NCBI GenBank assembly: GCA_937892735.1
Contig: CALBGL010000045.1
Coordinates: 1 to 36,609 of the forward strand
Reading direction: 5' to 3'
Length of the DNA: 36,609 nt
Origin: an uncultured Clostridia bacterium
GTDB taxonomy: Bacteria; Bacillota; Clostridia; Lachnospirales; Bianqueaceae
Positions 16,658 through 25,626 of this stretch are shown here, in pieces (positions within the stretch are counted from its first letter, which is position 1; each line of letters opens with the position of its first letter). The position numbers and the translations under genes were made by a program. The notes under the pieces were generated by a model. It was not told the DNA's origin. It did no database searches and saw only the letters and a program-made list of their open reading frames with translations.

Positions 16658-18531
16658 GTTCTTTTCCTCTGTTTTAAATATACTAACAGCACACTGATGT
16701 CTGCGGGGGAAACCCCGGATATCCGCGATGCCTGTCCAATGGAGGAAGGACGTAGTTGATTTAACTTCTGCATCGCTTCGATTCGAAGACCGTGAATCGC
16801 AGTATAATCCAAATCTTCCGGCAGCAGTCGATTTTCCATCTTCTGAAATTTTTCCGCCTGTTCCATTTGCTTTTCGATATAACCTTCGTATCGAATCTGG
16901 ATCATCACCTGCTGGATCACAAGCGGATCCAACGCGGGCCTTTCCGGATCCACTGGAGCCAAAGCCTCATAACTCACTTCCGGACGCTTCAGGATTTCTG
17001 CCATGGATACTCCCATCTTCAGCGGTGCAGTTCCGCATGCGATAAGAATTTCATTAACTTCCCGGCTTCCGCCTAAAGTGATGTTCTGTACCCGCTCTAT
17101 TTCCTGCTGAATCGCTCTTTTCTTCTGTAAAAAAGCCTGATACCTGGATTCAGAGATAAGCCCTAGGCGATACCCCTTTTCTGTTAGCCGCAAATCCGCA
17201 TTGTCCTGCCGAAGCAGCAGACGGTACTCAGCACGGGAGGTCATCATTCTATAGGGCTCATTTGTCCCTTTCGTAACCAAATCGTCGATCAGGACTCCGA
17301 TATAGGCCTCATCTCTTCGGAGAATAAAAGGTTCTTTTTTCTGAATCCACAGAACCGCATTGATCCCTGCTATAATTCCCTGTGCCGCTGCTTCCTCATA
17401 TCCAGAACTTCCGTTAAACTGACCGGCAGAATATAGTCCTTTTATTTTCTTGATGTGCAGGCTCAGATCCAACTCCTGCGGATCAATACAATCATACTCT
17501 ATGGCATATCCGGTTCGCATCACCTCCACATGCTCCATCCCGATCAGGGTTTTCAGCATATCTCGCTGCACATCCTCCGGCAAAGAGGACGACATCCCCT
17601 GTACATAATATTCCTGGGTATGTTCTCCTTCTGGCTCCAGGAAGATCTGGTGCCGCTTCTTATCTGCGAATCGCACTACTTTATCCTCAATCGAGGGACA
17701 GTACCTGGGACCAATTCCATGAATCACACCGGAAAATAGAGGAGAACGATGCAGATTCTTTCGTATGATCTCATGCGTCTCTTCCGTCGTATATGTCAGA
17801 TAGCAGGAAAGCTGCGGCCTCCTGATCTGTTCCGTCGTATTTTCAAAGGAGAAGGGAACCAGATTCTCATCGCCCTTCTGTTCCTCCATTTTTGAAAAAT
17901 CCACGGTACGGCCATCGACTCTGGCTGGAGTTCCGGTCTTAAACCGGCGCATGGACAGTGAAAGCGATTCCAATTTTTGCGTCAAATGGTCGGCGCCCGC
18001 CATGCCATTTGGTCCGGAATGCTGTCTGTATTCTCCATGAATGCAGTCGGCCCGAAGATAGGTTCCTGTACACAGAATCGCCGCCTGCGTCGGATAACAG
18101 GCTCCTGCCGCAGTCACAACCCCCTTCACCTGACCCTCTTCTACGATCAGGTCTACGATCTCCGCCTGACGAATCCGCAGATTGGGCGTGCTTTCCAGCA
18201 CCTCTTTCATCGCTTCTTTATATCGAAACTTATCCGCCTGCGCGCGCAGAGAATGCACGGCTGGTCCCTTGGCTGTATTTAACATCCGGGATTGAATATA
18301 CGTGCGATCAATGTTCTTTCCCATCTCACCGCCCAGCGCGTCGATCTCCCGCACCAGATGTCCCTTTGATGTCCCTCCGATACTGGGATTACAAGGCATC
18401 ATCGCGATACTGTCCAGATTGATGGCAAACAGAATCGTCTTCATGCCCATACGAGCAGCTGCCAAAGCTGCCTCACACCCAGCATGTCCTCCGCCGATCA
18501 CTGCCACATCTACGGCTTCTTCCTGATACAT
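16654..18531 (-). CDS. mnmG: tRNA uridine-5-carboxymethylaminomethyl modification enzyme MnmG (GidA)
   Basis: The 625-aa protein has an N-terminal FAD-binding GGGHAGCEAALAAARMG, family motifs MPCNPSIGGTSKGHLVREIDALGG and GTPARVDGRT, FNGSSGYEEAAAQG in the second FAD region, and a C-terminal MnmE-binding helical domain. With MnmE it modifies the wobble uridine of several tRNAs. The ATG at 18531 is 8 bp after the mnmE stop with GAGGAAGAG upstream; a TTG at 18555 would overlap mnmE and is not favoured. Confidence 0.95.
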   Translation of the reverse strand: MYQEEAVDVAVIGGGHAGCEAALAAARMGMKTILFAINLDSIAMMPCNPSIGGTSKGHLVREIDALGGEMGKNIDRTYIQSRMLNTAKGPAVHSLRAQADKFRYKEAMKEVLESTPNLRIRQAEIVDLIVEEGQVKGVVTAAGACYPTQAAILCTGTYLRADCIHGEYRQHSGPNGMAGADHLTQKLESLSLSMRRFKTGTPARVDGRTVDFSKMEEQKGDENLVPFSFENTTEQIRRPQLSCYLTYTTEETHEIIRKNLHRSPLFSGVIHGIGPRYCPSIEDKVVRFADKKRHQIFLEPEGEHTQEYYVQGMSSSLPEDVQRDMLKTLIGMEHVEVMRTGYAIEYDCIDPQELDLSLHIKKIKGLYSAGQFNGSSGYEEAAAQGIIAGINAVLWIQKKEPFILRRDEAYIGVLIDDLVTKGTNEPYRMMTSRAEYRLLLRQDNADLRLTEKGYRLGLISESRYQAFLQKKRAIQQEIERVQNITLGGSREVNEILIACGTAPLKMGVSMAEILKRPEVSYEALAPVDPERPALDPLVIQQVMIQIRYEGYIEKQMEQAEKFQKMENRLLPEDLDYTAIHGLRIEAMQKLNQLRPSSIGQASRISGVSPADISVLLVYLKQRKRT

Positions 18532-18539
18532 ACTCTTCC

Positions 18540-19904
18540 TCACTTTCCTAGGCAAAATCTGGAGAAAATCTCATCGACCAGATCATCTCGGACATGATTT
18601 CCCGTCAATTCGCCCAGCTCATCATATGCATTCTGCAAATCCATACTGATCAAATCGATCCCCAGCTGCCGCGCATTCTGCGCGTTCTGAATCGAACAGA
18701 GCGCCTGATATACTGCCTGCTGTTGTCTCGCATTGGCCAGATATACACCATCCGAAGGATCTGTCTTCCCTTCCCAAACCATCCGACAGATGCGATCCTT
18801 TAGTTCGTCTATTCCTTCACCGGTTCGCGCTGAAATCATCACGGTCTGCTTCATATTTCCAAATGCCTCTTTCGGAACGCTTTGATCCAATTTCGTTCTC
18901 ACTATGATGCAGGGTTTATCCTGTATGGCCTGAAATATCTCCTGGTCTTCTTTCGTCGCTTCCGCGGCTCCCTCCAGGAGAAACAACACCAGATCGCTCT
19001 GTCTGGCTGCCTTGAGCGCCCTCTCGACGCCGATGGCTTCCACAGGATCCTGTGCTTCCCGTATGCCGGCTGTATCCACCAGACGAAGCAGAATCCCATC
19101 TAAGTTCATTCCTTCTTCCAGCGTATCTCTTGTGGTTCCGGGAATATCTGTCACAATGGCTCGATTCTCTCCCAGTAGTGTATTCAGCAGCGTAGATTTT
19201 CCCATATTGGGTCTTCCTACTAATGCGACTCGAATCCCTTCATTCAGCATCCTGCCGGTATCCGCTGTCCGATATAAATCGGTCAGTTCCTTCTGGAGGC
19301 TTTCCAATTCCTTTTGTATATTCAACTGCTGGCTTTCTTCGATCTCATACTCCGGATAATCGATCTCCACTTCCAATAGAACGAGGATATCCAGAATCCG
19401 TTTCCGGTACTCCTGTATCTTGCTTCCCAAGCGGCCTTCCAGCCGCCTCGACGCTGCCTGCAGCGATCGGTTCGTCTGCGCGCTGATCATATCCATGATG
19501 GATTCTGCCTGTGACAAATCGATTCGTCCGTTTAAGAACGCTCTCTTCGTAAACTCTCCGGGTTCTGCCAGACGAACGCCCTGCGTCAGAATCGTCTGAA
19601 GGACTTTCCTCAGCAAATATGTCCCGCCATGACACTGAAACTCCACCACATCTTCCCCGGTAAATGTATGCGGCGCTTTCATGTAAAGAAGCAATCCCTC
19701 ATCCAGAAGTTCTCTGGTCTTCGGATCTATGATCTTGCCATACCGTACACTATGACTCTTTTGTTCTTTTGCGGATCTTTTTCCTGACGGATGAAAAAGC
19801 GCCTCTGCGACTTCCATAGCCCTATCCCCGGATACCCGAATGATCCCGATTCCGCCAGTTCCTATTGGCGTGGCAATTGCCGCGATTGTTTCCTCCCAAC
19901 TCAT
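18540..19904 (-). CDS. mnmE: tRNA modification GTPase MnmE (TrmE)
   Basis: The 454-aa protein has an N-terminal tetrahydrofolate-binding domain (IAAIATPIGTGGIGIIRVSG, VEFQCHGG), a central helical domain interrupted by the G domain (Walker A GRPNMGKSTL, IPGTTRDT, DTAGIR, G4 TKLD) and the terminal motif FCLGK, whose Cys is catalytic in the family (usually CIGK). It partners MnmG. The ATG at 19904 follows GGGGAGGGATGG; an earlier in-frame start would run into the upstream terminator stem. Confidence 0.95.
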   Translation of the reverse strand: MSWEETIAAIATPIGTGGIGIIRVSGDRAMEVAEALFHPSGKRSAKEQKSHSVRYGKIIDPKTRELLDEGLLLYMKAPHTFTGEDVVEFQCHGGTYLLRKVLQTILTQGVRLAEPGEFTKRAFLNGRIDLSQAESIMDMISAQTNRSLQAASRRLEGRLGSKIQEYRKRILDILVLLEVEIDYPEYEIEESQQLNIQKELESLQKELTDLYRTADTGRMLNEGIRVALVGRPNMGKSTLLNTLLGENRAIVTDIPGTTRDTLEEGMNLDGILLRLVDTAGIREAQDPVEAIGVERALKAARQSDLVLFLLEGAAEATKEDQEIFQAIQDKPCIIVRTKLDQSVPKEAFGNMKQTVMISARTGEGIDELKDRICRMVWEGKTDPSDGVYLANARQQQAVYQALCSIQNAQNARQLGIDLISMDLQNAYDELGELTGNHVRDDLVDEIFSRFCLGK

Positions 19905-19930
19905 CTGCCATCCCTCCCCGGATTCAAAAC

Positions 19931-19963
19931 AGCCGGACAAATCCTGCTCCGATTTGTCCGGCT
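19931..19963 (-). terminator. Hairpin terminator between jag and mnmE
   Basis: AGCCGGACAAATC (19931-19943) pairs with GATTTGTCCGGCT (19951-19963), a perfect 13-bp stem with a 7-nt loop, 25 bp after the jag stop. The minus-strand tail is GTTTTG, only weakly T-rich, so partial readthrough into mnmE is likely. On the plus strand a better T run follows, but no gene is known to read into it. Confidence 0.6.
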
Positions 19964-19988
19964 TTTTCTTGTGTAATTCATGTACCCT

Positions 19989-20876
19989 TTACTTATGATG
20001 ATAATTTCCCTTCACCGGGCTAATTACCACCTTACGGAAAGGCTCCTCTCCTTCACTGTGCGTCTCCACTCCATTAAAAGACTGTAGAACAGAATGAATA
20101 ATCCTGCGCTCATAGGGATTCATCGGCTCCAGAGCCACACGACGATTGGTCTTGCGTACCTTTTTAGCCAAGTTAATCGCCAGCTTCTCCAGAGTCTGCC
20201 TTCTCTTTTCCCGATAATTTTCCGCATCCAACTTGATCTTCACATGACCTTCTGTCTTCTTATTTGCCACGAGTGCCGTCAGATACTGCAGAGAATCCAG
20301 CGTATTTCCTCTTTTTCCAATAATCACACCCAGACCTTCACCCTGGATATCCAGTTTAAGCACATCTTCTTCTTCCATCGAGCCCTCAATCTTTGCCTCG
20401 ATTCCCATTTCCTTCAGAACAGGCAGCAAGAACGCGATAGCCGTCTCTTCCGCCACTTTTGCATCTTCATTGTACGCAATAGGTTCTTTCGGCTCTTCCT
20501 TTTTTGCCATTTCCGCTTCCTTCGCGGCTCTAGCCTGTGCCAGACGATCCTCTACTAATGTATCTATCACATAAGTCGGCTCTTCATTTTTCTGTTCCGG
20601 AACAGACGCCTTCTTTTCGTCCGGCTTCTTCGGAGCGCTTTCTGCCGGCTTTTCTTCTTTCTCAGGCTTATGATCCGAAAACAGCTCTTCCTCTAAAGAA
20701 ACGCCCTTGGCGGTTGCTCTGACAATGGCGTCCTTCGCACCAAAGATCCCCAATACACCCTTGGAGCCCTCCTGTATGATTTCGATATCCACCTGCTCGC
20801 TAGGAAGTCCCAGCTGAAGCAAAGCCGCTGTAATCGCATCATCTACGGTTTTACCGCTTGTCTCAACGTATTTCAT
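19989..20876 (-). CDS. jag: RNA-binding protein Jag (KhpB)
   Basis: The 295-aa protein has three parts. The N-terminal Jag_N domain carries SGKTVDDAITAALLQLG and GSKGVLGIFGAKDAIVR. A long charged Glu/Lys/Pro linker (about 70-125) follows, then a KH domain with VIIGKRGNTLDSLQYL and an R3H domain with ALEPMNPYERRIIHSVLQ (Arg and His of the motif present). The family binds RNA and influences cell elongation and division. It follows yidC by 17 bp, as in most Firmicutes. Confidence 0.92.
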   Translation of the reverse strand: MKYVETSGKTVDDAITAALLQLGLPSEQVDIEIIQEGSKGVLGIFGAKDAIVRATAKGVSLEEELFSDHKPEKEEKPAESAPKKPDEKKASVPEQKNEEPTYVIDTLVEDRLAQARAAKEAEMAKKEEPKEPIAYNEDAKVAEETAIAFLLPVLKEMGIEAKIEGSMEEEDVLKLDIQGEGLGVIIGKRGNTLDSLQYLTALVANKKTEGHVKIKLDAENYREKRRQTLEKLAINLAKKVRKTNRRVALEPMNPYERRIIHSVLQSFNGVETHSEGEEPFRKVVISPVKGNYHHK

Positions 20877-20893
20877 ATGTTCGCCCCTCTCTA

Positions 20894-22129
20894 TCAGGAA
20901 TCTTCCTTACCAGATGAATTCTCCGGCTTTTCTGTATTTTCCTGTTCTTTTTTCATTTCTTTATGACTTTCGATTCTTTTATTCGTCGCCGCCTTACGAT
21001 TCCCTGCCATACTGCTTCTGGCAATCACCGATTCCGCGGTACCAATACGTTTTCCTGTCTTCTTATCAATGTTGGAACGTGCGATCTCTTTCAAACGCTT
21101 CTTCTCTTCCAACTCTTTCTTTCTCTCCAACGCCTGCTTGTATTCTTCTTTATCCACAATCTTATCTACAAGCAGCTGCTGCAGAATGCTGAAGATATTT
21201 CCGGCGATCCAGTATAAACCAATACCCAAAGGCATGGTAATGACAAAAAATGCCGTCATCAGCGGGAAGATGATATTCATCGTCTTCATTGTCTGATTCA
21301 TACTTTTCTTCGGATCACCGCCCGCCGCGACAGTCCGGCGCTCATTCGCCTTTGTCATGATATAGGATTGAAGCCATGTGGTACCGCCGGCCACAATCGG
21401 CCAGATAATCCCCGGGAAGCTGAGACCTGCTGTCTCTGTCAGATTAAAACCGATAAACGAGTTCAGTTCCTGCGTCAAGTTGACAATATCCTGAAAAGCC
21501 TGATCCGTTCCAAAGGAAGTCAGTTCAAAGAACTGATTCCAGTTCGTCATCGTGAAATGCGCCAGAAGATCCTTCACCGAATCAAAGGTATTGATGTCAA
21601 AATTTTGCAGGCCCTGAATTACAGACGAAAAATTATCCTGCAAAATAGACTGATAATTCGACAACGCCATGACCTGGTTCGTCAAGGTATTAAAATATTC
21701 TCCATAACCGGTGATGTAGAATGCCAGATTCCGCAAAACCTCATACAAAACAAAAATAATCGGAAGCTGAATCAACATAGGTAAACAACCGCTGAAAGGA
21801 CTCGTCTTATTTTCTTTGTAGAGATCGTTCATCTCCATCTGCATCATCCGGGTAGATTCCGGGTCTGTTTTATTCTTATATTTGTCCTGAATTCTCTGAA
21901 TTTTCGGCTGTAAACGCTGCATCTTACGGGTGGAACGCTGCTGCTTGAGCGTAAGCGGAAACAGAATCGTACGCACGATAAACGTAAACAGAATAATCGT
22001 GATTCCCAGCGCATTGACCGTCGTCAGCGACACAATTCCATTGTAGATGATATCAATAACAAAACTAAACAGCCAAGCTAAGGGTTTCAGGATAAAATTA
22101 TTTGTCTGTGCCAGAAAGACAAAATCCAA
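20894..22129 (-). CDS. yidC: Membrane protein insertase YidC/SpoIIIJ
   Basis: The 411-aa protein has about five membrane segments. The hydrophilic-groove arginine is in FTFIVRTILFPLT (Arg53), followed by the cytoplasmic hairpin RSTRKMQRLQPKIQRIQDKY and the motif PFSGCLPMLIQLPIIFVLYEVLR. A large insertion at about 130-200 precedes GIIWPIVAGGTTWLQSY. The C-terminal tail is highly charged, a ribosome-contact feature. It inserts membrane proteins with or without Sec and is often needed for sporulation in this group. The start follows GAGAGGAG. Confidence 0.93.
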   Translation of the reverse strand: MDFVFLAQTNNFILKPLAWLFSFVIDIIYNGIVSLTTVNALGITIILFTFIVRTILFPLTLKQQRSTRKMQRLQPKIQRIQDKYKNKTDPESTRMMQMEMNDLYKENKTSPFSGCLPMLIQLPIIFVLYEVLRNLAFYITGYGEYFNTLTNQVMALSNYQSILQDNFSSVIQGLQNFDINTFDSVKDLLAHFTMTNWNQFFELTSFGTDQAFQDIVNLTQELNSFIGFNLTETAGLSFPGIIWPIVAGGTTWLQSYIMTKANERRTVAAGGDPKKSMNQTMKTMNIIFPLMTAFFVITMPLGIGLYWIAGNIFSILQQLLVDKIVDKEEYKQALERKKELEEKKRLKEIARSNIDKKTGKRIGTAESVIARSSMAGNRKAATNKRIESHKEMKKEQENTEKPENSSGKEDS

Positions 22130-22162
22130 ATTGAAAACTCCTCTCGATCAAAGACTAGAAAA

Positions 22163-22384
22163 TTATGGCACTGGATCGTATCCGCCCTCATGAAAAGGAT
22201 GGCATTTTAATACCCTTCTCACCGCGAGATATGCCCCTTTCTTCGCGCCATACTTCTCCACCGCCTCTGCCGCATAACAAGAACAGCTAGGGTAAAACCG
22301 ACAGCACTGCCTCTTATAAGGGGAAATTGCCTGCTGATAGAAATGAATCGTTCCTAACAGCATTTTTTTCATCATATCATTCAC
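22163..22384 (-). CDS. yidD: Membrane protein insertion efficiency factor YidD
   Basis: The 73-aa protein covers the full UPF0161 family: an amphipathic N-terminal helix (MLLGTIHFYQQAISPYKRQ), then CRFYPSCSCYAAEAVEKYGAKKG and CHPFHEGGYDPVP, with the conserved cysteines. It overlaps the end of rnpA by 8 bp and precedes yidC, the standard order. It helps YidC-dependent insertion near the membrane surface. A start at 22375 is also possible. Confidence 0.92.
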   Translation of the reverse strand: MNDMMKKMLLGTIHFYQQAISPYKRQCCRFYPSCSCYAAEAVEKYGAKKGAYLAVRRVLKCHPFHEGGYDPVP

Positions 22385-22724
22385 CCATCCTATTTTCTGC
22401 CTTCAGAATGTGAAACTTTTCCGCCAGACCCAATAATGACCGCTCCATTTGCGTGCTCTTCTGGTCCTTTGAGGGTCCGCGGGCGATAATAACGATATCG
22501 TATCCTGCCTGAAACTGATGTGCATGCAGACGAAAGGCTTCTTTGATAATCCGTTTGAGGCGACTGCGAACCACGCTGTTCCCGTTTCTTTTACTCACTG
22601 AGATACCCAAACGATTCTCCCCGGAACCATTCGGATACACAAACATGACCAAATATCGGTCCGCCTTCGACTTTCCATTGCCATACACAGTACGGAACTG
22701 AGGATTTTTTAAACTTTGGATCAT
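22377..22724 (-). CDS. rnpA: Ribonuclease P protein component
   Basis: The 115-aa protein has the family pattern: FRTVYGNGKSKADRYLVMFV, then NRLGISVSKRNGNSVVRSRLKRIIKEAF, the RNR region that contacts RNase P RNA. Here the RNR triplet reads RSR. The start at ATG 22724 has its GGGAG about 12 bp upstream; an in-frame TTG at 22757 exists without family similarity. It lies between rpmH and yidD, the universal arrangement. Confidence 0.92.
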   Translation of the reverse strand: MIQSLKNPQFRTVYGNGKSKADRYLVMFVYPNGSGENRLGISVSKRNGNSVVRSRLKRIIKEAFRLHAHQFQAGYDIVIIARGPSKDQKSTQMERSLLGLAEKFHILKAENRMGE

Positions 22725-22774
22725 AAACTGCCGTCTCTCCCTATCTGCAACTCCCAAATGTCCATAAGCATAAG

Positions 22775-22803
22775 GTCAGGCCGCCGGAAAACCGGCGGCT
22801 GAC
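22775..22803 (-). repeat. GC-rich hairpin between rpmH and rnpA
   Basis: GCCGCCGG (22780-22787) pairs with CCGGCGGC (22792-22799) around an AAAA loop, and GTCA/TGAC extends the stem with one bulged G. No T run follows on the minus strand, so it probably acts as an RNA processing or attenuation element setting rpmH over rnpA levels. Confidence 0.55.
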
Positions 22804-22826
22804 ATCCATACTTACGAATCCCGCTC

Positions 22827-22961
22827 TTACGCGGACAGAACCTTACGGCCCTTGGCTCTTCTTCTGGACAGAACTTTGCGGCCGTTGGAAGTGGACATTC
22901 TTTTCATGAATCCATGCTCTCTCTTACGCTGCTTTGTCTTCGGATGATAAGTCGTTTTCAT
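22827..22961 (-). CDS. rpmH: 50S ribosomal protein L34
   Basis: The 44-aa protein is easily recognised: MKTTYHPKTKQRKREHG, then GFMKRMSTSNGRKVLSRRR and a final KGRKVLSA. It is a very basic component of the large ribosomal subunit. The ribosome binding site GAAGGAGGTG lies upstream of the ATG, and a strong promoter lies about 110 bp further up. Unlike the usual divergent arrangement, here it reads in the same direction as dnaA and follows recF. Confidence 0.97.
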   Translation of the reverse strand: MKTTYHPKTKQRKREHGFMKRMSTSNGRKVLSRRRAKGRKVLSA

Positions 22962-23028
22962 GGTGTAATACACCTCCTTCTAAATCGAAAATGGTCAAAT
23001 TGCGGATCAAAACAGGTTCCCGCAGAAC

Positions 23029-23045
23029 GCCGGGATGCTCCCGGC
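23029..23045 (-). ncRNA. Hairpin in the rpmH 5' leader
   Basis: GCCGGG (23029-23034) and CCCGGC (23040-23045) form a 6-bp GC stem with a 5-nt loop in the about 100-nt leader between the rpmH promoter and its start. A long leader with a stable hairpin could be a ribosomal-protein autoregulatory element; I do not recognise a named family. Confidence 0.35.
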
Positions 23046-23069
23046 ACAAAATTTTAGAGCACTATTCTG

Positions 23070-23098
23070 ATTATATGAAATCAGAGCCTTTTCGTCAA
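23070..23098 (-). promoter_or_regulatory. Strong promoter of the rpmH-rnpA operon
   Basis: TTGACG (23093-23098) and a perfect TATAAT (23070-23075) are 17 bp apart on the minus strand, in the 172-bp gap after recF. Confidence 0.85.
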
Positions 23099-23133
23099 GC
23101 ATTTTTTTTGGTTTTTGGGGATGTTTTGTATTT

Positions 23134-24228
23134 TTATGACTCTACTCTTCCTGTTACCACTCGAAAAATTCTCGCCTGATCCATTTTTCGTATACTATCT
23201 TCTACACCCGTACATGTGATGATCGTCTGATGCTTCTCTATACTCTGCACCAGATATCGCTGTCTATTCTCATCCAATTCGCTCATCACATCATCCAGCA
23301 AAAGTATCGGAGACTGTCCCGTTTCTTCCCCCATCATCTCCATTTCCGCCAACTTCATAGACAATGCCGCGGTTCTCTTCTGCCCTTGGGAACCATAAGT
23401 TCGTACATCCATCCCATTCATCTCGATCCCTATATCATCCCGATGCGGACCTACTGTCGTCGTTCCCATCCGCAGATCCTGCTCTAAATGATCTCGGAGT
23501 TTCTTCAGAATCAGTCCCTCATCCTCCGACACATTCATCTCGTATCGGAACTCCATTTTCTCCTGATGACCGGAAATCTGATCACAAATCGCAGGCGCCC
23601 ACCAAGCCAGTCTGTCAATAAAGGCCCTGCGTCTTTTGATCAATCGACAGGCAAAGGAGGCGAATTGTTCATCATAGACGGAAATCAGATCCTGCATTTC
23701 CTCCTGGCAAGAAGAGTTCTTCAGCAGCTGATTTCGCTGTCGCAAAAGGATATGATATTGCTGCAGCGCGTGCAAATATACCTTATCCACCTGACAGATC
23801 TCCATATCCATGAATTTTCTGCGTTTTGCAGGCCCCTCCTTAATGAGCGCCAAATCTTCAGGAGAAAATAATACAGTCTGTATACATCCAAAAAGATCGT
23901 TGATCTTCTGCACAGGGACTCGGTTTAATGCCGCAGATTTGGTTCCATTTCGCCTCAGATGCATTTCCACGGTATTTGCTCTTTCTTGCCTTCCATCATC
24001 TCCATTGTATACAATTCGTATAAACGCATCAGTCTCTCCAATCTGTATACATTCTCTGTCATACGATGTTCTGTGAGATCGGCCTGTAGAGCAATATCCT
24101 ATCGCTTCCAGTAAGTTTGTTTTTCCCTGTGCATTCGCGCCCATCAGCACATTGACGCCGGGCGTCAGATTCCATTCCAACTCTTTGTAATTTCTGAAAT
24201 GACGCAATACAATCTGTTGAATTTTCAA
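23134..24228 (-). CDS. recF: DNA replication and repair protein RecF
   Basis: The 364-aa SMC-like ATPase has Walker A GANAQGKTNLLEAI (30-43), the RecF motif RKFMDMEICQ, the signature region YGSQGQKRTAALS, and Walker B LLLDDVMSELDENR. It loads RecA at gaps with RecO and RecR. The initiation codon is TTG at 24228, with GAGGTG just upstream. It follows rlbA (S4 protein) as usual, but gyrB and gyrA do not follow; rpmH does. Confidence 0.93.
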   Translation of the reverse strand: MKIQQIVLRHFRNYKELEWNLTPGVNVLMGANAQGKTNLLEAIGYCSTGRSHRTSYDRECIQIGETDAFIRIVYNGDDGRQERANTVEMHLRRNGTKSAALNRVPVQKINDLFGCIQTVLFSPEDLALIKEGPAKRRKFMDMEICQVDKVYLHALQQYHILLRQRNQLLKNSSCQEEMQDLISVYDEQFASFACRLIKRRRAFIDRLAWWAPAICDQISGHQEKMEFRYEMNVSEDEGLILKKLRDHLEQDLRMGTTTVGPHRDDIGIEMNGMDVRTYGSQGQKRTAALSMKLAEMEMMGEETGQSPILLLDDVMSELDENRQRYLVQSIEKHQTIITCTGVEDSIRKMDQARIFRVVTGRVES

Positions 24229-24251
24229 AACTTACACCTCAAAATAGTAAA

Positions 24252-24284
24252 GGCGCGTCACAAGACTATACTTTGCAGCGCGCC
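24252..24284 (-). repeat. Inverted repeat between rlbA and recF
   Basis: GGCGCG (24252-24257) and CGCGCC (24279-24284) could form a 6-bp GC stem with a 21-nt loop in the leader of recF. On the minus strand it is followed by TTTACTATTTT, so it could be a weak terminator or attenuator lowering recF expression relative to dnaN. Confidence 0.35.
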
Positions 24285-24294
24285 CAAAGCCTTT

Positions 24295-24513
24295 TTATTT
24301 ATCAACACGCTGAATCAACCATTCTTCCGCCATGACTGTGACGTGATCCTGATCCCGCAGTTTTTTTCTCAGCTCATGCACGGGCACTCCGTTCAAAAGA
24401 ACCTTGCCCATCTGTATCAACTGATGCGCCTCGCCTCCGCTCGAAGCAAGGTCCTCTTTTTTCAGCCATTGATCCAGTTTAATATATTCTCCTGTGATTT
24501 CGCTCGTCTTCAT
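24295..24513 (-). CDS. rlbA: S4-domain RNA-binding protein (YaaA/RlbA)
   Basis: The 72-aa protein is a single S4 RNA-binding domain (IKLDQWLKKEDLASSGGEAHQLIQ, then GKVLLNGVPVHELRKKL). It is nearly always found between dnaN and recF in Firmicutes. Its ATG has AAGGTGATATC upstream, overlapping the end of dnaN. It is probably a ribosome-assembly factor; the evidence here is family and position. Confidence 0.9.
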   Translation of the reverse strand: MKTSEITGEYIKLDQWLKKEDLASSGGEAHQLIQMGKVLLNGVPVHELRKKLRDQDHVTVMAEEWLIQRVDK

Positions 24514-24522
24514 GATATCACC

Positions 24523-25626
24523 TTAGTTCAGCCGAATCGGCAAAATGAAATACTTGTAATTCTCCCCCTGCGCGCCCTGGATAATACAGGGAGACAACGA
24601 GGAAGAATACAGGATACATACCGTATCATCATCGATGGCTCGCAGGGCGTCCATGTAGTATTTCGGGTTGAAGGCTGTCACCATGCCTTCGCCCTCCAGG
24701 CGAATGGCAACCTCCTCATAGGCGCTTCCTGCTTCCGTATTCGACGTAATAATCATACGATCCTGCCGAATATCAAAGCGAACAGGGCTGTTTTTTCCTT
24801 CCTTGGAAATCAACGCGGCTCGATCGATACTGTCTAAAAGTTCTTTTTTATTCACATAGGCTCTTGTGGAAAAGCTCATTCCCAAATTTCGCTCATAATT
24901 CAGGAATTCTCCTTCTAAAAGCCTGGATACCAGCACGGTCTGATCCAGCTTGAATAGAATATGCCGACCGGTAAAGGTTACCGTCATCAGATCCTCTTCT
25001 TCGCTGGAAAGAATCTTATTCAGTTCATTCAATGCCTTTCCAGGAACTGTCATCTTAAAGCTGTTTTTACCGGATATATCCGTACGCTGCATCGAGATCC
25101 GGAATCCATCTACAGCAACCAGATACAAATATCCATCCCGTACATCAATCAGCTCGCCGGTTAATACCGGACGTCCGCTGTCTTCCTGCGCAATCGAAAA
25201 AATCGTTTTCTGAATCATCTGACGAAATTCATTTTGGGGAAGAACCATCTGATTCTCGCTCTTAACCTCTGGTAACAGGGGAAAGTCATTTCCGTTCTGA
25301 CCGGGGATATTAAACTTAGATTTTCCACAGGAAATGGTAATATTATCCTGATCATCGGAATCAATGATAATATCGTCATCCGGAAGCCGTCGAATGATTT
25401 CAGAGAAAATCTTCGCGTTAACGGCTACGGATCCTTCTTTTTTCACCACTGCCTCCGAAACGCAATGGATTCCGAGTTCAAGATCATTCGCGGTTAATGA
25501 AAATTCCTGGTTTTCTGCTTTTAATAAAATGCATTGTAAAATCGGCATGGTCGTTTTTTGAGATACCGCGCGAATCACGGTGCCTACGCTTTTTAACAAC
25601 GAATTTTTGTTACAGATAATGTTCAT
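24523..25626 (-). CDS. dnaN: DNA polymerase III beta sliding clamp
   Basis: The 367-aa protein contains three DNA-clamp domains: MNIICNKNSLLKSVGTVIRAVSQKTTMPIL at the start, a middle ending in VDGFRISMQRTDI, and a C-terminal FNPKYYMDALRAID followed by a closing YFILPIRLN, the clamp's canonical C-terminus. It tethers the replicative polymerase. GGAGG directly precedes it, and a perfect DnaA box (25639-25647) abuts that binding site. Between it and dnaA lies the oriC unwinding region. Confidence 0.96.
   Translation of the reverse strand: MNIICNKNSLLKSVGTVIRAVSQKTTMPILQCILLKAENQEFSLTANDLELGIHCVSEAVVKKEGSVAVNAKIFSEIIRRLPDDDIIIDSDDQDNITISCGKSKFNIPGQNGNDFPLLPEVKSENQMVLPQNEFRQMIQKTIFSIAQEDSGRPVLTGELIDVRDGYLYLVAVDGFRISMQRTDISGKNSFKMTVPGKALNELNKILSSEEEDLMTVTFTGRHILFKLDQTVLVSRLLEGEFLNYERNLGMSFSTRAYVNKKELLDSIDRAALISKEGKNSPVRFDIRQDRMIITSNTEAGSAYEEVAIRLEGEGMVTAFNPKYYMDALRAIDDDTVCILYSSSLSPCIIQGAQGENYKYFILPIRLN

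Noticed and set aside
21405..21420. Noc-binding-like sequence CCCCGGGA in yidC
   Set aside because: It matches only the centre of the Bacillus Noc site and lacks the flanking inverted bases.
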